From Tetrapyrgos nigripes (taxonomy: Eukaryota > Basidiomycota > Agaricomycetes > Agaricales > Campanellaceae): 64,000 nt of DNA. The DNA lies in assembly GCA_013368315.1 (NCBI GenBank), contig JAACJM010000311.1, forward strand, positions 23,485-87,484, in the 5' to 3' direction. Shown here one piece after another: positions 22,429 through 34,243 of this stretch. A program made the position numbers and the translations under genes. Below the pieces are notes generated by a model. That model was not told where the DNA came from. It worked only from the letters and a program-made list of their open reading frames with translations, and made no database searches. Position 1 is the stretch's first letter. The number at the start of each line of letters is the position of its first letter.

Positions 22429-25400
22429 TAGGGCTCCTAGCGGATCGGATGATCCGTCGCCCATCCGCCGATAGAGCCTCAGATGCGGATGACGGATGAG
22501 GGTGACAGACAATCTCAACCGACGGATGGCATCCGCACCATCCGAGGATTAACGTCGGATGACACTGTGTCCGGCATATACCGAAATACTATATAGTTGT
22601 TGTAATCTTATCTTATCACCGAAAACAAAAAAAAAAAAAAAAAGAAAAGGTACACAATTTCCTCGTCTATCTCTAAAAATGGTAGAACGCGACCGCCCAG
22701 ACCCATCTGTCGTGCTCCCAGAAGGCTCGAAGCGAACCCATAAGCGAAAAAATCCAGATGGACCAAACACCATTGTTCCACCTGCTGCAAAACGTGCCGC
22801 TAATATCCCTCGTCACTCAGCAAATAATGGTAACCCAGCCACAACCCCACCAGAGAGACAAGAGAACCCTCCCAACCCACACCCAACAACTCGGACTTCT
22901 CCTTCACCTTTACCCCATACCCCAACACCACCTCCACCAACAAACCCGACACTCTCGCACGCTCCGAGTCAACCTGCTATCATAGTCATAGATGACGATG
23001 ACGACGACGGCAAGCTGGCGCATCGCTTGCAGATGCCTGGACGACCATCATCTTCTTGCGTCGCTGATCATCCGCATTTTAAAAGGAAGGAGGCGCTGGC
23101 ATATAATTTTCTTGTGATGGAGAATCCGATACATGACGAGGATGGCACAAAACTTGCGTCCTGCCAAATGTTGTGTGCATTCTGTCTTGCGAAAGGGGAG
23201 AAGCAGGGCTGGAAATGGAGTACAAAGGCAAAGGGGTCAACTGGGAACTTTATACAACATTTCAAGAACTCACATGGAAAGGTTTGGGCAGCGAGGAGTA
23301 CAGAGGACGAAAAAATACGCCACCCAAATCGTACACAGGCACCAGGACAAGGTCCACCACAGAAAACGTTGGATAGCTGGGCCGATCGGGTAAGAAGCTT
23401 GTTAAAATGAGAACTATTGATTTACGCACCATGAAAACAGGCTTTCGATGTTGAAAAGGCCAACCGGCTCCTGAGCGAATGGATTGTATTGAGTGTCGAG
23501 GCTTTCACCGCTCCTGAGCACCCAGCCTTTCGACGATATATCACCCACCTCCGGCCAGGATATGGAAAAAATATGATCAAGGGAGACGCTGCGAAAAACC
23601 ATGTGTCGGCCGAGTTCAAAGATGCGGAAAAGAGATTGAAAGAATACTTGACGGTGAGTGATTAATCTTTATCAATTTCGTAGTAAAGTTAGGGCTCACC
23701 AAAAAAATAGAAGGCACCGGGGAAAAAGGCTTTCGCAGCTGACGCATGGACCTCTAACAATAACATCGCATATCTCGCTATCATTGTATCCTTCATCACG
23801 GAGAACTGGGAGATAGCATCAATACTTTTCGACTTTCCACATCTTGAAGGAGCACATACCGGAAAAAACATGGCCCAAATCCTCTCAAAGCAAATTGTCG
23901 AGCTTGGTCTTGCTGATCAGGTAGGCGCATATCCTCTTCTGCTTTCGAGTACAGTAAGATAATCTGTTTCACAGTTCAGTGCTTTGGCGGCAGATAATGC
24001 TAGTAATAACGATACCTTGCGAGAAGAGCTTGCCTCCATACTCAATAGCGCCAGTACCAGCACCTTCTACGACTCAGATAACATCACCATTCGCTGCCTT
24101 CCCCATGCCATCCATCTCGCAGTCCGAGCTTTCCTGATAGAGCTGAAGGCTTGTGACGAAGCTGATATTGACCCAAATAACATTGAGTCAGCGAATACCT
24201 GGACTGAAGAAGAAGCAGAAAGCGTAGTTGCACAAGATGAGGGGCTGTCTGAGACGAGTGACGAGAAGCTCTTGGAAGAGCAGGACGACGACGGTGTTGA
24301 CATCAAAGCTGTAGTCCAGAAAGTGAGCCGATTTTTGATTTCTATATATATACAAGTCTGCTGACTCGTATTTTCTAGATCCGCCAGGTATCCAAACTCA
24401 CACGTTCGTCACCACAGCGCTCCGAAGCCTTCAAGAAGACCATTAATATCGTCAACGCAATTACCACTGACCCCAAAGCAAAGCTCCGCATTCTTAATCT
24501 TATCCTCGATGTTATTACCCGCTGGAACTCGACTTACTTTATGCTGAAGCGAGCCAAAGAGTTACGACCGGTATTGTAACATTTCTTTTACATCTACAGC
24601 TTTTTCTGAGATATTAAACTAGGCCATTGATGAGCTATGCATTCGGAACGATTTGTACAAAAAATATCGCATCACTAACGAAGAATGGGAAGTTCTAGAT
24701 ATCATTGTGGGCTTTCTCGAGGTAAGTCTTCTCTCTACTATCTAGTTCTTTGAAAGTTAATTTCTCCATTTCTCTCTCAAGGTCTTTCGTAAAGAATCCG
24801 AAAGGATGTCCGCCAGCTCTTTTCCAAGCCTCACAGCGTCACTTATGGTCTACGTCAAGCTAATGCAAGCCGTGGACAGCTTTCTGCTAACCGACACCGC
24901 AAACAAGAATCCGAGTGTGCGTAAAGGCCTTGAGGCATGCAAAGCAAAGCTGGAGAAGTATTATGATAAGAGTACTGGAGAGTCTGAGTATTATTATGCA
25001 GCGGCAGGTGCGTATATCAATTCGTCAATGCAGGTCACAGTACTCACTGCTTTATGCATCATTTCTACAGTCCTTGACCCTCGTGTCAAATACAAGTTAT
25101 TTGACAATAATCCTTCACTTTTCAGCAACGAGTGGCGTCAAGAAATGGACATCGCCTTTAAGGACCGCATTGCAACATACCCCCGATCAAGCTTTTCAAC
25201 CGCCACCATTCCTACTGTCTCTTCGCAGCCGACGACATCCCAGAAAACCGATGATTTATTCAACGACGTGTCATTACTGGGTACCCCAGCTAGCTCAACA
25301 AGTGCCGTTGAGACCGTTGAAGAAGAGTATGCCAGTTACATTGCTGACCGCGAAGTTGACGAGTGCCTTGCCTTCTGGAAGGTCAAATGCACAAAATATC

Positions 25401-25846
25401 CAAGGCTAGCTGCTTACGCACGAGATGTGCTGGCCATCCCTGGTAAGTTTCAAGTAGCTTCACATGCATCTAGGGTATTCATAGGTCCCTTAGGCTCCTC
25501 CGTTGCTGTTGAACGGTCACTTAGTGTTGGTAAAGACCTTATAGGTCTACACAGGCATTCATTAGGTACAGATACAACCCGTGAACTGATGATGCACCGT
25601 AGTATTCTGGTTTTTGAAGGTGCATTGAGGGAAGATTATGTACCTAAGTATTCCTAACTACCTTACAGCGCGATGTGTATGTACGCTAGTTTTTTCGTTA
25701 CTCAACTCGCTGATTTTGTTAGTCAATCCGCCGATAATCCGACCATCCGTCGGATGCCATCCGCCGATGCGGATGAAGGGTTGGTCGTTGCTCATCCGAG
25801 CGGATGGATCCGCATCCGATCAGCATCCGATCCGCTAGGAGCCCTA
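22429..25846 (+). mobile_element. hAT transposon, copy 2 (3418 bp, plus orientation)
   Basis: Perfect 23 bp terminal inverted repeats begin TAGGGCTCCTAGCGGATCGG, with many CGGATG/CATCCG hexamers in the first ~140 and last ~110 bp. Left flank octamer ACAGAAAC (22421-22428), right flank CGTGCAAG (25847-25854). These differ from each other but equal, reverse-complemented, the left and right flanks of copy 1. Copies 1 and 2 are almost identical, implying recent transposition, gene conversion between them, or both. Confidence 0.95.
22679..25657 (+). CDS. hAT transposase with BED zinc finger (copy 2)
   Basis: Exons 22679-23389, 23441-23653, 23711-23920, 23975-24322, 24379-24570, 24623-24721 and 24782-25657, all in phase 0, give 882 residues plus stop. 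The start ATG follows an A-rich leader with a 17-A run. A BED finger (CAFC...HFKNSH) lies before residue 237. The DDE triad is D ~319 (ADAWTS), D ~385 (ADNASNN) and E ~835 (VERSLSVG). The C-terminal ~60 residues form the hAT dimerisation region. No inactivating change is visible. At 25107 it has A where copy 1 has G (coding sense), giving Asn instead of Ser. Confidence 0.92.
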
Positions 25847-25866
25847 CGTGCAAGTAAAACCGTGTC

Positions 25867-25890
25867 TAATTAACGCGATCGCGTTAATTA
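25867..25890. other. Perfect 24 bp palindrome
   Basis: TAATTAACGCGA is followed immediately by its exact reverse complement, 20 bp outside hAT copy 2. It could form a cruciform or be a dimeric protein-binding site. No gene starts nearby, so a role is not inferable. Confidence 0.9.
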
Positions 25891-26149
25891 CATCATCAAG
25901 TCTTTCTCTCTCTCTTACCACTACCTCGACGACAGCCCTCGCTCCCAAATCACATCCTAGACCGGTCTTCGGATGACAGCAGTCTCCGGACACCCACCAG
26001 ACAACAGCAGTCTCTGGCTATCGGTCAGGATCTTAGGAACTAGCAAGTTCCTCAACTCAACTCTCAGTGATGAAAAATCTCCGTAAAGTATGTCTTTTTT
26101 CATCGTTTTCTTTGCTTTTTGAGTCTAATCATCAGTTTTAAGACCATCC
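25891..26149. other. Non-coding flank
   Basis: Short imperfect repeats of CAGCAGTCTC(C/T)GG appear near 25978-26015. No gene is seen. Confidence 0.35.
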
Positions 26150-27480
26150 GAATTGAATACCATCCACTCTGAGGCAATACACCACCCCGTTCTGGACACA
26201 TCCATATCATCTCCTCCTCCTCAATACTACCTCCGCTCCTCCTCGTCCTATGGTTCAAATGTTGTCATCCTGGATTCGATTCTGGGGTTTTCCGACCGTC
26301 AGAATACGTTGGTGACGTTTTCGAAGCCGTAGCACGTTGTCCGGACTCGATATGGCTCATTTTCGGGTTTTGGGATCTTTGCAGAGGGTATAACTTTCGA
26401 ACGGGAGGTGTGCTTCTTTTATAAATGCTATATCCGTATTCTAATCACCAACCACATTCCATAGCACCCCTCACTTGTCCTATTCCGTCAAAAATTGGCC
26501 AAGCTACAATACCCTCTCCCCCCGTCTTATACTGCTTCTACCAGCCTGATTCCTGCGCCTACATCCTTCTTTGAGCCCATTCCTTCCTTTTAGGACGTTA
26601 TGAGCCCGTTACATTCGACTCTGGGGCACCCGCCATCAGGTCTTTTCAATATGTGCACCTGCACCTCCTCCCCCTTCCTATCTCCACGTCTCCTCGCCCT
26701 ATTGTCCATATCTCTTCATCCAGGACTCGATTCTAGGGTTTAAGAGCCCTCCGAACACGATGGTAACGTTTCCGAAGGTGTAGCACATCGTCTGAGCTTG
26801 CTAACCCCGACTTTTGCCATTTTCGATTTTTTGAAAGGGTATAACTTTGGAACGAGAGGTCCGTTCACTTTTTCAATCATATATTCGGATTTTGCTCATC
26901 AAGCCGATTCTATAGCATCCCCAACCTGTCCAATTCCATCAATAATTGGTGAAACTACAGCTACCTCTCCTCCTCACCTAAAACTGCCTCTACCGTCGTC
27001 ATCTCGGCGCTGAAATCCTTACCTAAGCCCATTCCTCCCTTGTTGGACCCCCAGAACCCACTACAGTCCATGCCGAGGACCTCCGACCCGTTTATCTCCA
27101 ATATGCGAACCGAGTCCTCCTCCCCCTTACCACCTCCACTCCTCTTCGCCTCCTGGTCGAAATTTCTTCATGCCGGACTCCATTCCAGGGTTTCTCGACC
27201 CTCCGGACACGATGGCGATGTTTCCGAACGCGTATGACGTCGTCCGGGCTCGCTATCCCCGATTTCCGTGATTTTTGATTTTTTAAATGGCTATAACTTG
27301 GGAACGCGAAGTGCGTTCGCCTTTTTAATCACATATTTGTATTCTTCTCATAAAACTCATTCTATAGGACCCTTGACTTGCCCAATTCATCAAAATCTCG
27401 TCAGACTACAACCCGGCTCTCTCATCTCATCACCGTCTTTGGCATTGAACCTCCAGTCCTTGCCTGGTCATGTATGTTAG
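26150..27480. repeat. Three degenerate ~450 bp tandem repeats
   Basis: The anchor GGA(T/C)TC(G/C)ATTC recurs at about 26273, 26723 and 27174. Each time it is followed by a GACCGTC/GACCCTCCGGACACGATGG-like block, CGTAGCAC/CGTATGAC, a TTTTTGATTTT segment, and GGGTATAACTT(T/G)GGAACG. The period is 450 bp with roughly 60-70% similarity by eye. A related fragment (GCCGGATTCGATTCCGAGG) is at about 48470. Confidence 0.7.
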
Positions 27481-28084
27481 CAACATAGCCCAGTCACACA
27501 CTATGCACCCTTTGGATACCTGCGCAACAGGAATCCGAAGATGTGTATAGTGATGTAACAGTCCTATGAAGCCGTCTTTGGAGGAGAACTATGTACTAGC
27601 TTTAATATCATAATATATATGTTGATTTTGGATTTTATTTGTATGTAGATAGATCTATGTATTCTGCTTCCACCGTCCTAGGAGGAAGCTCTGAACAGAC
27701 CATGTAAACTCCGGTTTGCATGGTTTGTGGAAATATACTTGCACATGTACATGCATCTACATGCATGTATCTCCGCTGTGGCCGTTGTATCTGTGTGCAT
27801 GCATGTACACACATATATCTCTGCCTTGATCGTTCCATGGTGTACAGTTCGCAAGTGCCGTTCTTCTTCCCTTCCTCGCGGTATTCGAATTCGTTTCATA
27901 TGGCTCTGATCAACGAATTTGGTTCGTTGCTCAGTTCTTTAATTGGTTCACCACCTTCCACCTCTCCTTGGCTTTAACATCGTTCCGCTCCGTTGTTCTC
28001 GCTATCCGGCCGTCATCCTCCATTTTCAAGGCCGTAGAATTTGATTAGAGCCATTCCAAGTCCTCAATCTTTGTCGTTCTTGCT
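27481..28084. other. Non-coding, with CATG-rich tract
   Basis: 27720-27825 is rich in ACATGCATGTA-type self-complementary words (ACATGTACATGCATC, TGCATGCATGTACAC), similar to the tract at 9590-9760. No gene is recognised. Confidence 0.45.
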
Positions 28085-28215
28085 AAGAGTCAAGAAAAAC
28101 ACTCGACGCTCAAAGCGTCGAGTACTTTACTCAACGCTCTAGTGGAGTTCTGACGCTCAAAGCGTTGAGAACTTACTAGAGCCTCTCGGAACTCATTACG
28201 TTGCGGAACGCTTTG
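28085..28215. repeat. Palindromic GACGCTCAAAGCGTC motifs
   Basis: GACGCTCAAAGCGTC at about 28106 and GACGCTCAAAGCGTTGAG at about 28151 are hairpin-forming and related to the ACGCCCAAAGCGT kernel of the 111 bp satellite at 9.8-11.7 kb. GGAACGCTTTGAGTGTCC at about 28206 resembles the 74 bp repeat's GAGTGTCCAGC. Confidence 0.6.
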
Positions 28216-28246
28216 AGTGTCCAGCCGTCAGAGACTATAGTTATAC

Positions 28247-30600
28247 TAGCTGTCATAATGGTAAATATGAGTGGGGTCCTTCGTAAGGTCCTCACGCTCT
28301 CAGTTCTGGTCCGATTGCCATAAAACTGCCAGATTTGGAAAGCCACAGGTCAGAAGGTGCTCCACATCACATGAGAGGATGACTAATGCTGTGCAGTTGA
28401 GGTGTCAGACAGGCAGACATCTGGAGAGTCAATATAGGGGCTGGGCAGTCACCTGATGTGTGTGGCAACTTGAGGTATATGAGAAAAATGTAGCTTACAT
28501 CATTCTCGATCTGCTGGTAACATGCCCACGGTCACATGACCAGTCCACGTCATGCTATAAGGAAAATACTGTGTTTTTAGAGGTAAAACAATAGGGTTAT
28601 TTGTAATAGTGTATATGTGGGAATATTAGGCGTGGCATCATGTGACATATGTCAAATTCTTGGGATTAGTCATATGAAGAAGTGTGGGTAGTGTCAGGTG
28701 ACCAGCTATCTTCCCTGAAGCTATAAGGCAAATACTGTGTTTTTAGAGGTAAAACAATAGGGTTATTTGTAATAGTGTATATGTGGGAATATTAGGCGTG
28801 GCATCATGTGACATATGTCAAATTCTTGGGATTAGTCATATGAAGGAGTGTGGGTAGTGTCAGGTGACCTGCTGTCTTCCCTGAAGCTATAAGGCAAATA
28901 CTGTGTTTTTAGAGGTAAAACAATAGGGTTATTTGTAATAGTGTATATGTGGGAATATTAGGCATGGCATCATGTGACATATGTCAAATTCTTGGGATTA
29001 GTCATATGAAGAAGTGTGGGTAGTGTCAGGTGACCAGCTATCTTCCCTGAAGCTATAAGGCAAATACTGTGTTTTTAGAGGTAAAACAATAGGGTTATTT
29101 GTAATAGTGTATATGTGGGAATATTAGGCGTGGCATCATGTGACATATGTCAAATTCTTGGGATTAGTCATATGAAGGAGTGTGGGTAGTGTCAGGTGAC
29201 CTGCTGTCTTCCCTGAAGCTATAAGGCAAATACTGTGTTTTTAGAGGTAAAACAATAGGGTTATTTGTAATAGTGTATATGTGGGAATATTAGGCATGGC
29301 ATCATGTGACATATGTCAAATTCTTGGGATTAGTCATATGAAGGAGTGTGGGTAGTGTCAGGTGACCAGCTGTCTTCCCTGAATTACTAATAGCATGACA
29401 AGCATGACAGTTTTTTTTTTTTAAGTCCCCAACTCTAACCCTAAACCAACCATAATATGTTCAGCGAGCCTTAAAGCAGTATCCTACCAATTTACATGAT
29501 GATCAGAGCTGATTGCATACAATGGCCTGACTAATGCTGTGCAGCTGAGGTTTCAGACAGGCAGACATTTGGAGAGTCAATATAGGGGCTGGGCAGTCAC
29601 CTGATGTGTGTGGCAACTTGAGGTGTATGAGAAAAATGTAGCTTACATCATTCTGGATCTGCTGGTAACATGCCCATGGTCACCTGACCAGTCCATGTCA
29701 TGCTATAAGGCAAATACTATGTTTTTAGAGGTAAAACAATAGGGTTATTTGTAATAGTGTATGTGTGGGAATATTAGGCATGGCATCATGTGAAATATGT
29801 CAAATCCTTGCAATTAGTCATATCAAGAAGTGTGGGTAGTGTCAGGTGACCAGCTTTCTTCCCTGAATGATTTCCATAGTTTGCATTTGTAAAAGTTCAG
29901 GGAATCACAGCTCATCAGAACTGAGCTGGAGATGTTTAGGTGAGGTGACAGTAGAATAAGGCAAGGTCCATATGATCAGACCAGACTAGAGTAAGGATAC
30001 AAGACAAATATCCTACACTATATATACTACTTGTGAATAATGTCTATGTTTCTAAAGGAATGAACCAACACAATAAATCAAGGTCCTATGATAATGTGTT
30101 GCAATCTAAGGGGATCAGCAGACAACTATGAAGTCATAAATGACCCAGCTCAGAAGAAGTTGATCTCCTTAGGGAAAAGTGGGTAGCTGAGGGTTTTTGA
30201 AATAAGGAACAAGAGGTTTCTGACACCTAACTGAAAAGCGACAAGACAAGCTGATGGACAGAAGAAGATGCTGTGATGCCATGTGGCATGCCATGACATT
30301 GCTGCTTTCTGAAATGGGAAATGGGCAGTGGAACAGTGATGCTGGGGCCATGAGAAGAGGTCCAGGAGGTGCTGGATTTTTCAAAATCATGTGCAAGCAG
30401 AGTGCTTTAATAAAAGTGCCTATGGTTGATCCATAGGTTTTATAAAATGCCTTGCATGGTTAGACCATGCAATTTTTATATATTTTTATAAAAAATGCAT
30501 GTCATGGCCTGCAGAAAAGGACCAGTGTCACAACACACTGAAAATGCTCAGTAGTCTCAGAAAGGTCTCGACAAACCCATTTGTCACATGTCACACCATG
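28247..30600 (+). repeat. Dispersed segmental repeat, copy A
   Basis: Begins AGCTGTCATAATGGTAAATATG and matches copy B (41763-43540) block by block: the TGGGGTCCTTCGTAAGG leader, a 166 bp array, a poly-T tract with AGTCCCCAAC, an internal re-duplication of the leader at about 29500-29700, a further 166-type unit, and the region to CTCAGAAAGGTCTC. Copy A has five 166 bp units where B has two. It carries no coherent coding sequence. Confidence 0.88.
28554..29383. repeat. 166 bp tandem array, five units
   Basis: GCTATAAGG recurs at 28554, 28720, 28886, 29052 and 29218, an exact 166 bp period. Units alternate between GTGACCAGCTATC and GTGACCTGCTGTC endings, suggesting expansion by two-unit blocks. 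Confidence 0.95.
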
Positions 30601-30915
30601 AAAATCTTGCTGAAAAATGATCAAAGTGTTGGATTTTATTTTTGGCCCCTTTAGCACAGCATAGTGATATGCCTAACTTTTGCAAACTTTTGTTCAAGTC
30701 TGCCAAACACTTTTTGGTGTGAGGTGCCAACTTTTTTTTCCAATCTGCAGAACACTTTTGGCCATTTCTCAAACTTTCACCTAGAGAACTTTCTTGTTCC
30801 TTATTCCAAAAACTCTCAGAAGGATTCTTGATCCTTCTTTATCCTTCTGATTATTGCTACCCACTTTTCTCTAAGAAGATCAACTTCTTCCGAGCTGGGT
30901 CATTTATCACTGACC
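30131..30915. mobile_element. ~0.78 kb non-autonomous element with ~80-100 bp terminal inverted repeats
   Basis: Left end TAAATGACCCAGCTCAGAAG...GGAAAAGTGGGTAG...GGAACAAGA reappears inverted at the right end (about 30785-30911), with a ~35 bp insertion in one arm. The bases outside both ends read TCA, a possible 3 bp target duplication. The interior has an A/T-rich hairpin region near 30460-30500 and no gene. The left end and part of the interior also occur in copy B at about 43125-43540, where the right end is absent. Confidence 0.6.
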
Positions 30916-32080
30916 GTTGTCATTAAGGCCCAGTCAAAAACGATGCCGGCCACAACTGACTATAACCGACCACTTCCGAAAATCTAGCTCCTGCCAACTA
31001 TATCGGACGTGGCCAGAAAGACGTCGGAAAATGACCCTATACCGGATTTGCTTCTGACTATTTCTGGTCATTTCTGGTCGTGTCCAGGCAAAAAGCTGTG
31101 AGGATGTGTCAATGATGCCTTTCGGACCGGGTCGGATAGTATCAGAAACGATCAGAAACTATCCACTTTTATTCCATTTCGTACTATTGTACATCTTCTC
31201 TACTAAAGTAAGCTATACGGACGCCTTCTAACACCTGCCAACGCTGTCCCATCCGAGAAGTCGAATGACCCTGAGCCCAAACTGAAATAAACGAATTAGC
31301 AACGCAAAGTAACTGCAAGAGACCAGGGAAACGTACCTTCGGTGACTGTGTGAGTTCACCATCAACCCGCCAATCATGAGTGCGTATGCTGAGCAGAGAT
31401 ACACGTTGAGAGCAGACAAACACATACCTCAAATGTAAAACGATACATATATACACTGCTCGCTCGGGCTCTAAGAAAGGCAAAGGAAGGAATTTGAGCC
31501 AATGGTAGGAGTGTCACCCAACACAAGGAAGACACACCTGGAAACCCCTAGAAGATTCTAATTGTTCTGGCCCAGAACAGAACATCCCGCTACCTCGTTT
31601 GCAAGGGGCAATGGTGCAAAGTTTCGTGGTAATTCGTTGCCAATGCGCCGATATGGTTGTTATCTAGTGAGAGGGTGATGCGATTCACCATGCAGTGATC
31701 CGGTGGGGAGAAAGTGTGAAAGCAGCGAGGAAGCGAGAGAAAGGTGGATGGAGAAGGGAGGAGAGACGGGGAAGATGGTGGTGGTTGCGGTGAGTTCAGT
31801 TGGGCGAGAAAGTTTGGGGAGCCCATCGTTTTGTTGGGGCAGCGTGACGTCGATGACGTCGTTGACGTTCACAGAAAACCTCTGAGTCTAAGTCCGTGTC
31901 GCACTCCGTGAGCTCGAGCAGGTCGACACGCGTTGACATGTGTCGTTGCTTCTGAGTTGCTGTATACATTGTACAGAAAATATCGGAAATACTCGGAAAT
32001 ATCCAGAAATACTCGGACAAGCTTGGATCTCAAGGTTTCCTGTCGGAATTGTCGGAAGCCGTCGGCGTCGTTTTTGACTG
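30916..32080. other. Non-coding stretch
   Basis: No supportable gene. There are short local repeats such as TTCTGGTCATTTCTGGTCGTG near 31067 and AATACTCGGAAATATCC/AGAAATACTCGG near 31987. A minus-strand set of small open segments at 31184-31490 is discussed among rejected items. Confidence 0.35.
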
Positions 32081-33340
32081 GGATTAAGGACTTGATGGCC
32101 ACCTCTATAATCTGGTATGATACACCAATTTGGCATTGGAGACTTCAAGTACTCTTTATTGAAATAACAGACTGGTCTACATACTGCTACCACCATATAT
32201 AAAGTTGCATGACACTCATTATTAAGGACTTGATGGCCACCTCTATACTCTGGTGTATATATGGGACATGGCATACATATGCGGGCGTTGCACAACTATT
32301 TGGAATTGAACTTCAAGTATGATTTAACACAGCCATCACCTTGAAGAAGAGACCAGTCTACATACTGTTACCACTATATATAATGTGTCTGAGTAACTGG
32401 TATATATGTCCTTTGTGGAGTATGTTTTGCCTGCACAATTTTTCTGAAGCCGTCAGTGAAGGAATCATGGCACAATTGTATACTGCCGGGGCTGGATATG
32501 TATATGTAGACAGGTTCTTCAATCTTAGTGGAGTCTTTCATTCTTAAAACCCTTCTGTTTGATTTCTTCAAAAGTCTACTGTCGAGTCTAATGCTTTCGT
32601 CACAGTTGCCATTTCGCTCATGTATATATGGAATTGGGGTATACATGCAAGAGTGTCACAGAAGTCTTTGCCAATTAACTTCCAGTATTATTTACAACAG
32701 CCATCACCTTGAGGTACAGGCTGTAACACATACTGAGTCCTACCCGTACACTGGGTGCAAATACCTGTAGATACACCATCATACTGTGATATTACTGAAG
32801 ACTTACTCAGTGCCACTCAGTTTGTAAATCCTCATGTATTATGGGAGTATTACATGAAAGCAAAAATTTCAGAACCTGGAGTCTTTCTATGTGACATTCA
32901 GTCTCAGTAATACACACTCTAATACCATTGAAATTTACAGAAATATTTTAGTGTGACATGTAATCACAGTATGTCATAGAGTAATACAGCCTAGATTTAC
33001 AGAGGACATACACAGGTGCAAATACCATAAATACACTGTCATACAGTGATATTACTGAAGACTTGCTCAGTGCCACTCAGGTTGTAAATCCCCATGTATT
33101 ACAGGAGTATTACAGGAAAGCAAAAATTTCACAACAATTTCATAAGGTTTCTGTAAGTCAAGGTGTATTACTGGGATCTTTCTATGTGACATTGTGTCAG
33201 AGTAATACATACTATAATACTATTGAGATAGACAAAACATTTGATGTGACACATGGTCACAGTATGTCATATAGTAATATAGCCAAGATTTACAGAAGAC
33301 TTATGAGATCAAAAGCTCTTGTAAATCACTGTCAATAGCA
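32080..33340. repeat. Two families of local duplications (~139 bp and 260 bp)
   Basis: GGACTTGATGGCCACCTCTA occurs at about 32089 and 32227 with similar following sequence, and a decayed third copy lies near 32610-32760. Separately, ATATTACTGAAGACTT(A/G)CTC occurs at about 32790 and 33050, each followed by ~250 bp of matching A/T-rich sequence (260 bp period). No gene is recognised. Confidence 0.75.
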
Positions 33341-34243
33341 AGTGCATTTATGATAGATTTACTGAATGACAAGATGGTCACAGAAATGTTTAAATAAGAT
33401 CCAGTGTCAAGAACAGGTTCAGATAGGGACTGGATGCCTCTCAGGCCACCACACAGAAGCCAAAGAGGAAGAAGCAAGGCAAATAGATGGTATAGGTGAG
33501 TAAGCCAGTACTGGGCCAGAGTCTACATAGTACCGAGGACAATGCTGAGCAGTATGGATCAGTGGGACAGAAGTGGACAGACTGGAGACCTATCTACAAA
33601 GCCCTATAGTAAATATATGAAAGTACGAAGCTAGATCAGCAGGTACTAAGGGAAGCTATCATAGGATGATGATCAGGTATGATCTGTCAGTCAGATAAAT
33701 GATGTATCAAGGAAAGTAGAAGCCATAGGTACCAAGAGACAAGATCTAGAATGAAGGAAGTAGAAGTAATGGGATACAGGGTCTGGAAGCGAGGACAGGA
33801 AGGGATTCATGGCATCAGGTGTATTACAGAAGCTTTACAAAACCCAAAACATTGGCATGGAATCTTTTAATTTTACAGAAAAGTCATACATCAAGATAGA
33901 GGACATATGATATCCTGGGTATCCTAATAGGTTTAAAGTAATACACCTGTAAGTCAAGGAGAATTGTTTTGAAGTTACTGGAAAGTAGATAATTTGTAAA
34001 TCCGGCATAAATTTGTACAATTCTAACAATGAATGTCAAATTAAGAAATGAATAGATAGATTTTGGAATGAAAGAGGAGGTAACAGTCTACTCGTTGAGA
34101 GAGAGTGAAGGATTTGTGAAAGCTTTGTGAAGGCCCTCATACTCATGAGTGACTGATGAAGAACTCACAGGGTTCATGACTCATGAAGGACTTGTGAAGG
34201 GTTTGTGAAGGGTTTAGTTCAGCACTGTGTATGTATCGGCAGA
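33341..34243. other. Non-coding stretch
   Basis: A/G-rich sequence with no recognised gene. GTGAAGGGTTTGTGAAGG-type short repeats sit at about 34110-34215. Confidence 0.35.

Noticed and set aside
22429..25846. The two hAT copies as a single composite inverted-repeat element carrying the genes between them
   Set aside because: Each copy has its own complete TIR pair, and the swapped 8 bp flanks fit two independent insertions plus recombination better than one composite insertion, which would show matching flanks at 6099-6106 and 25847-25854.
31184..31490. Minus-strand mini-gene with three short exons (AYALMIGGLMVNSHSHRR, FGLRVIRLLGWDSVGR)
   Set aside because: The GT-AG boundaries look tidy, but the product would be ~55 residues with no recognisable family and no clear start.
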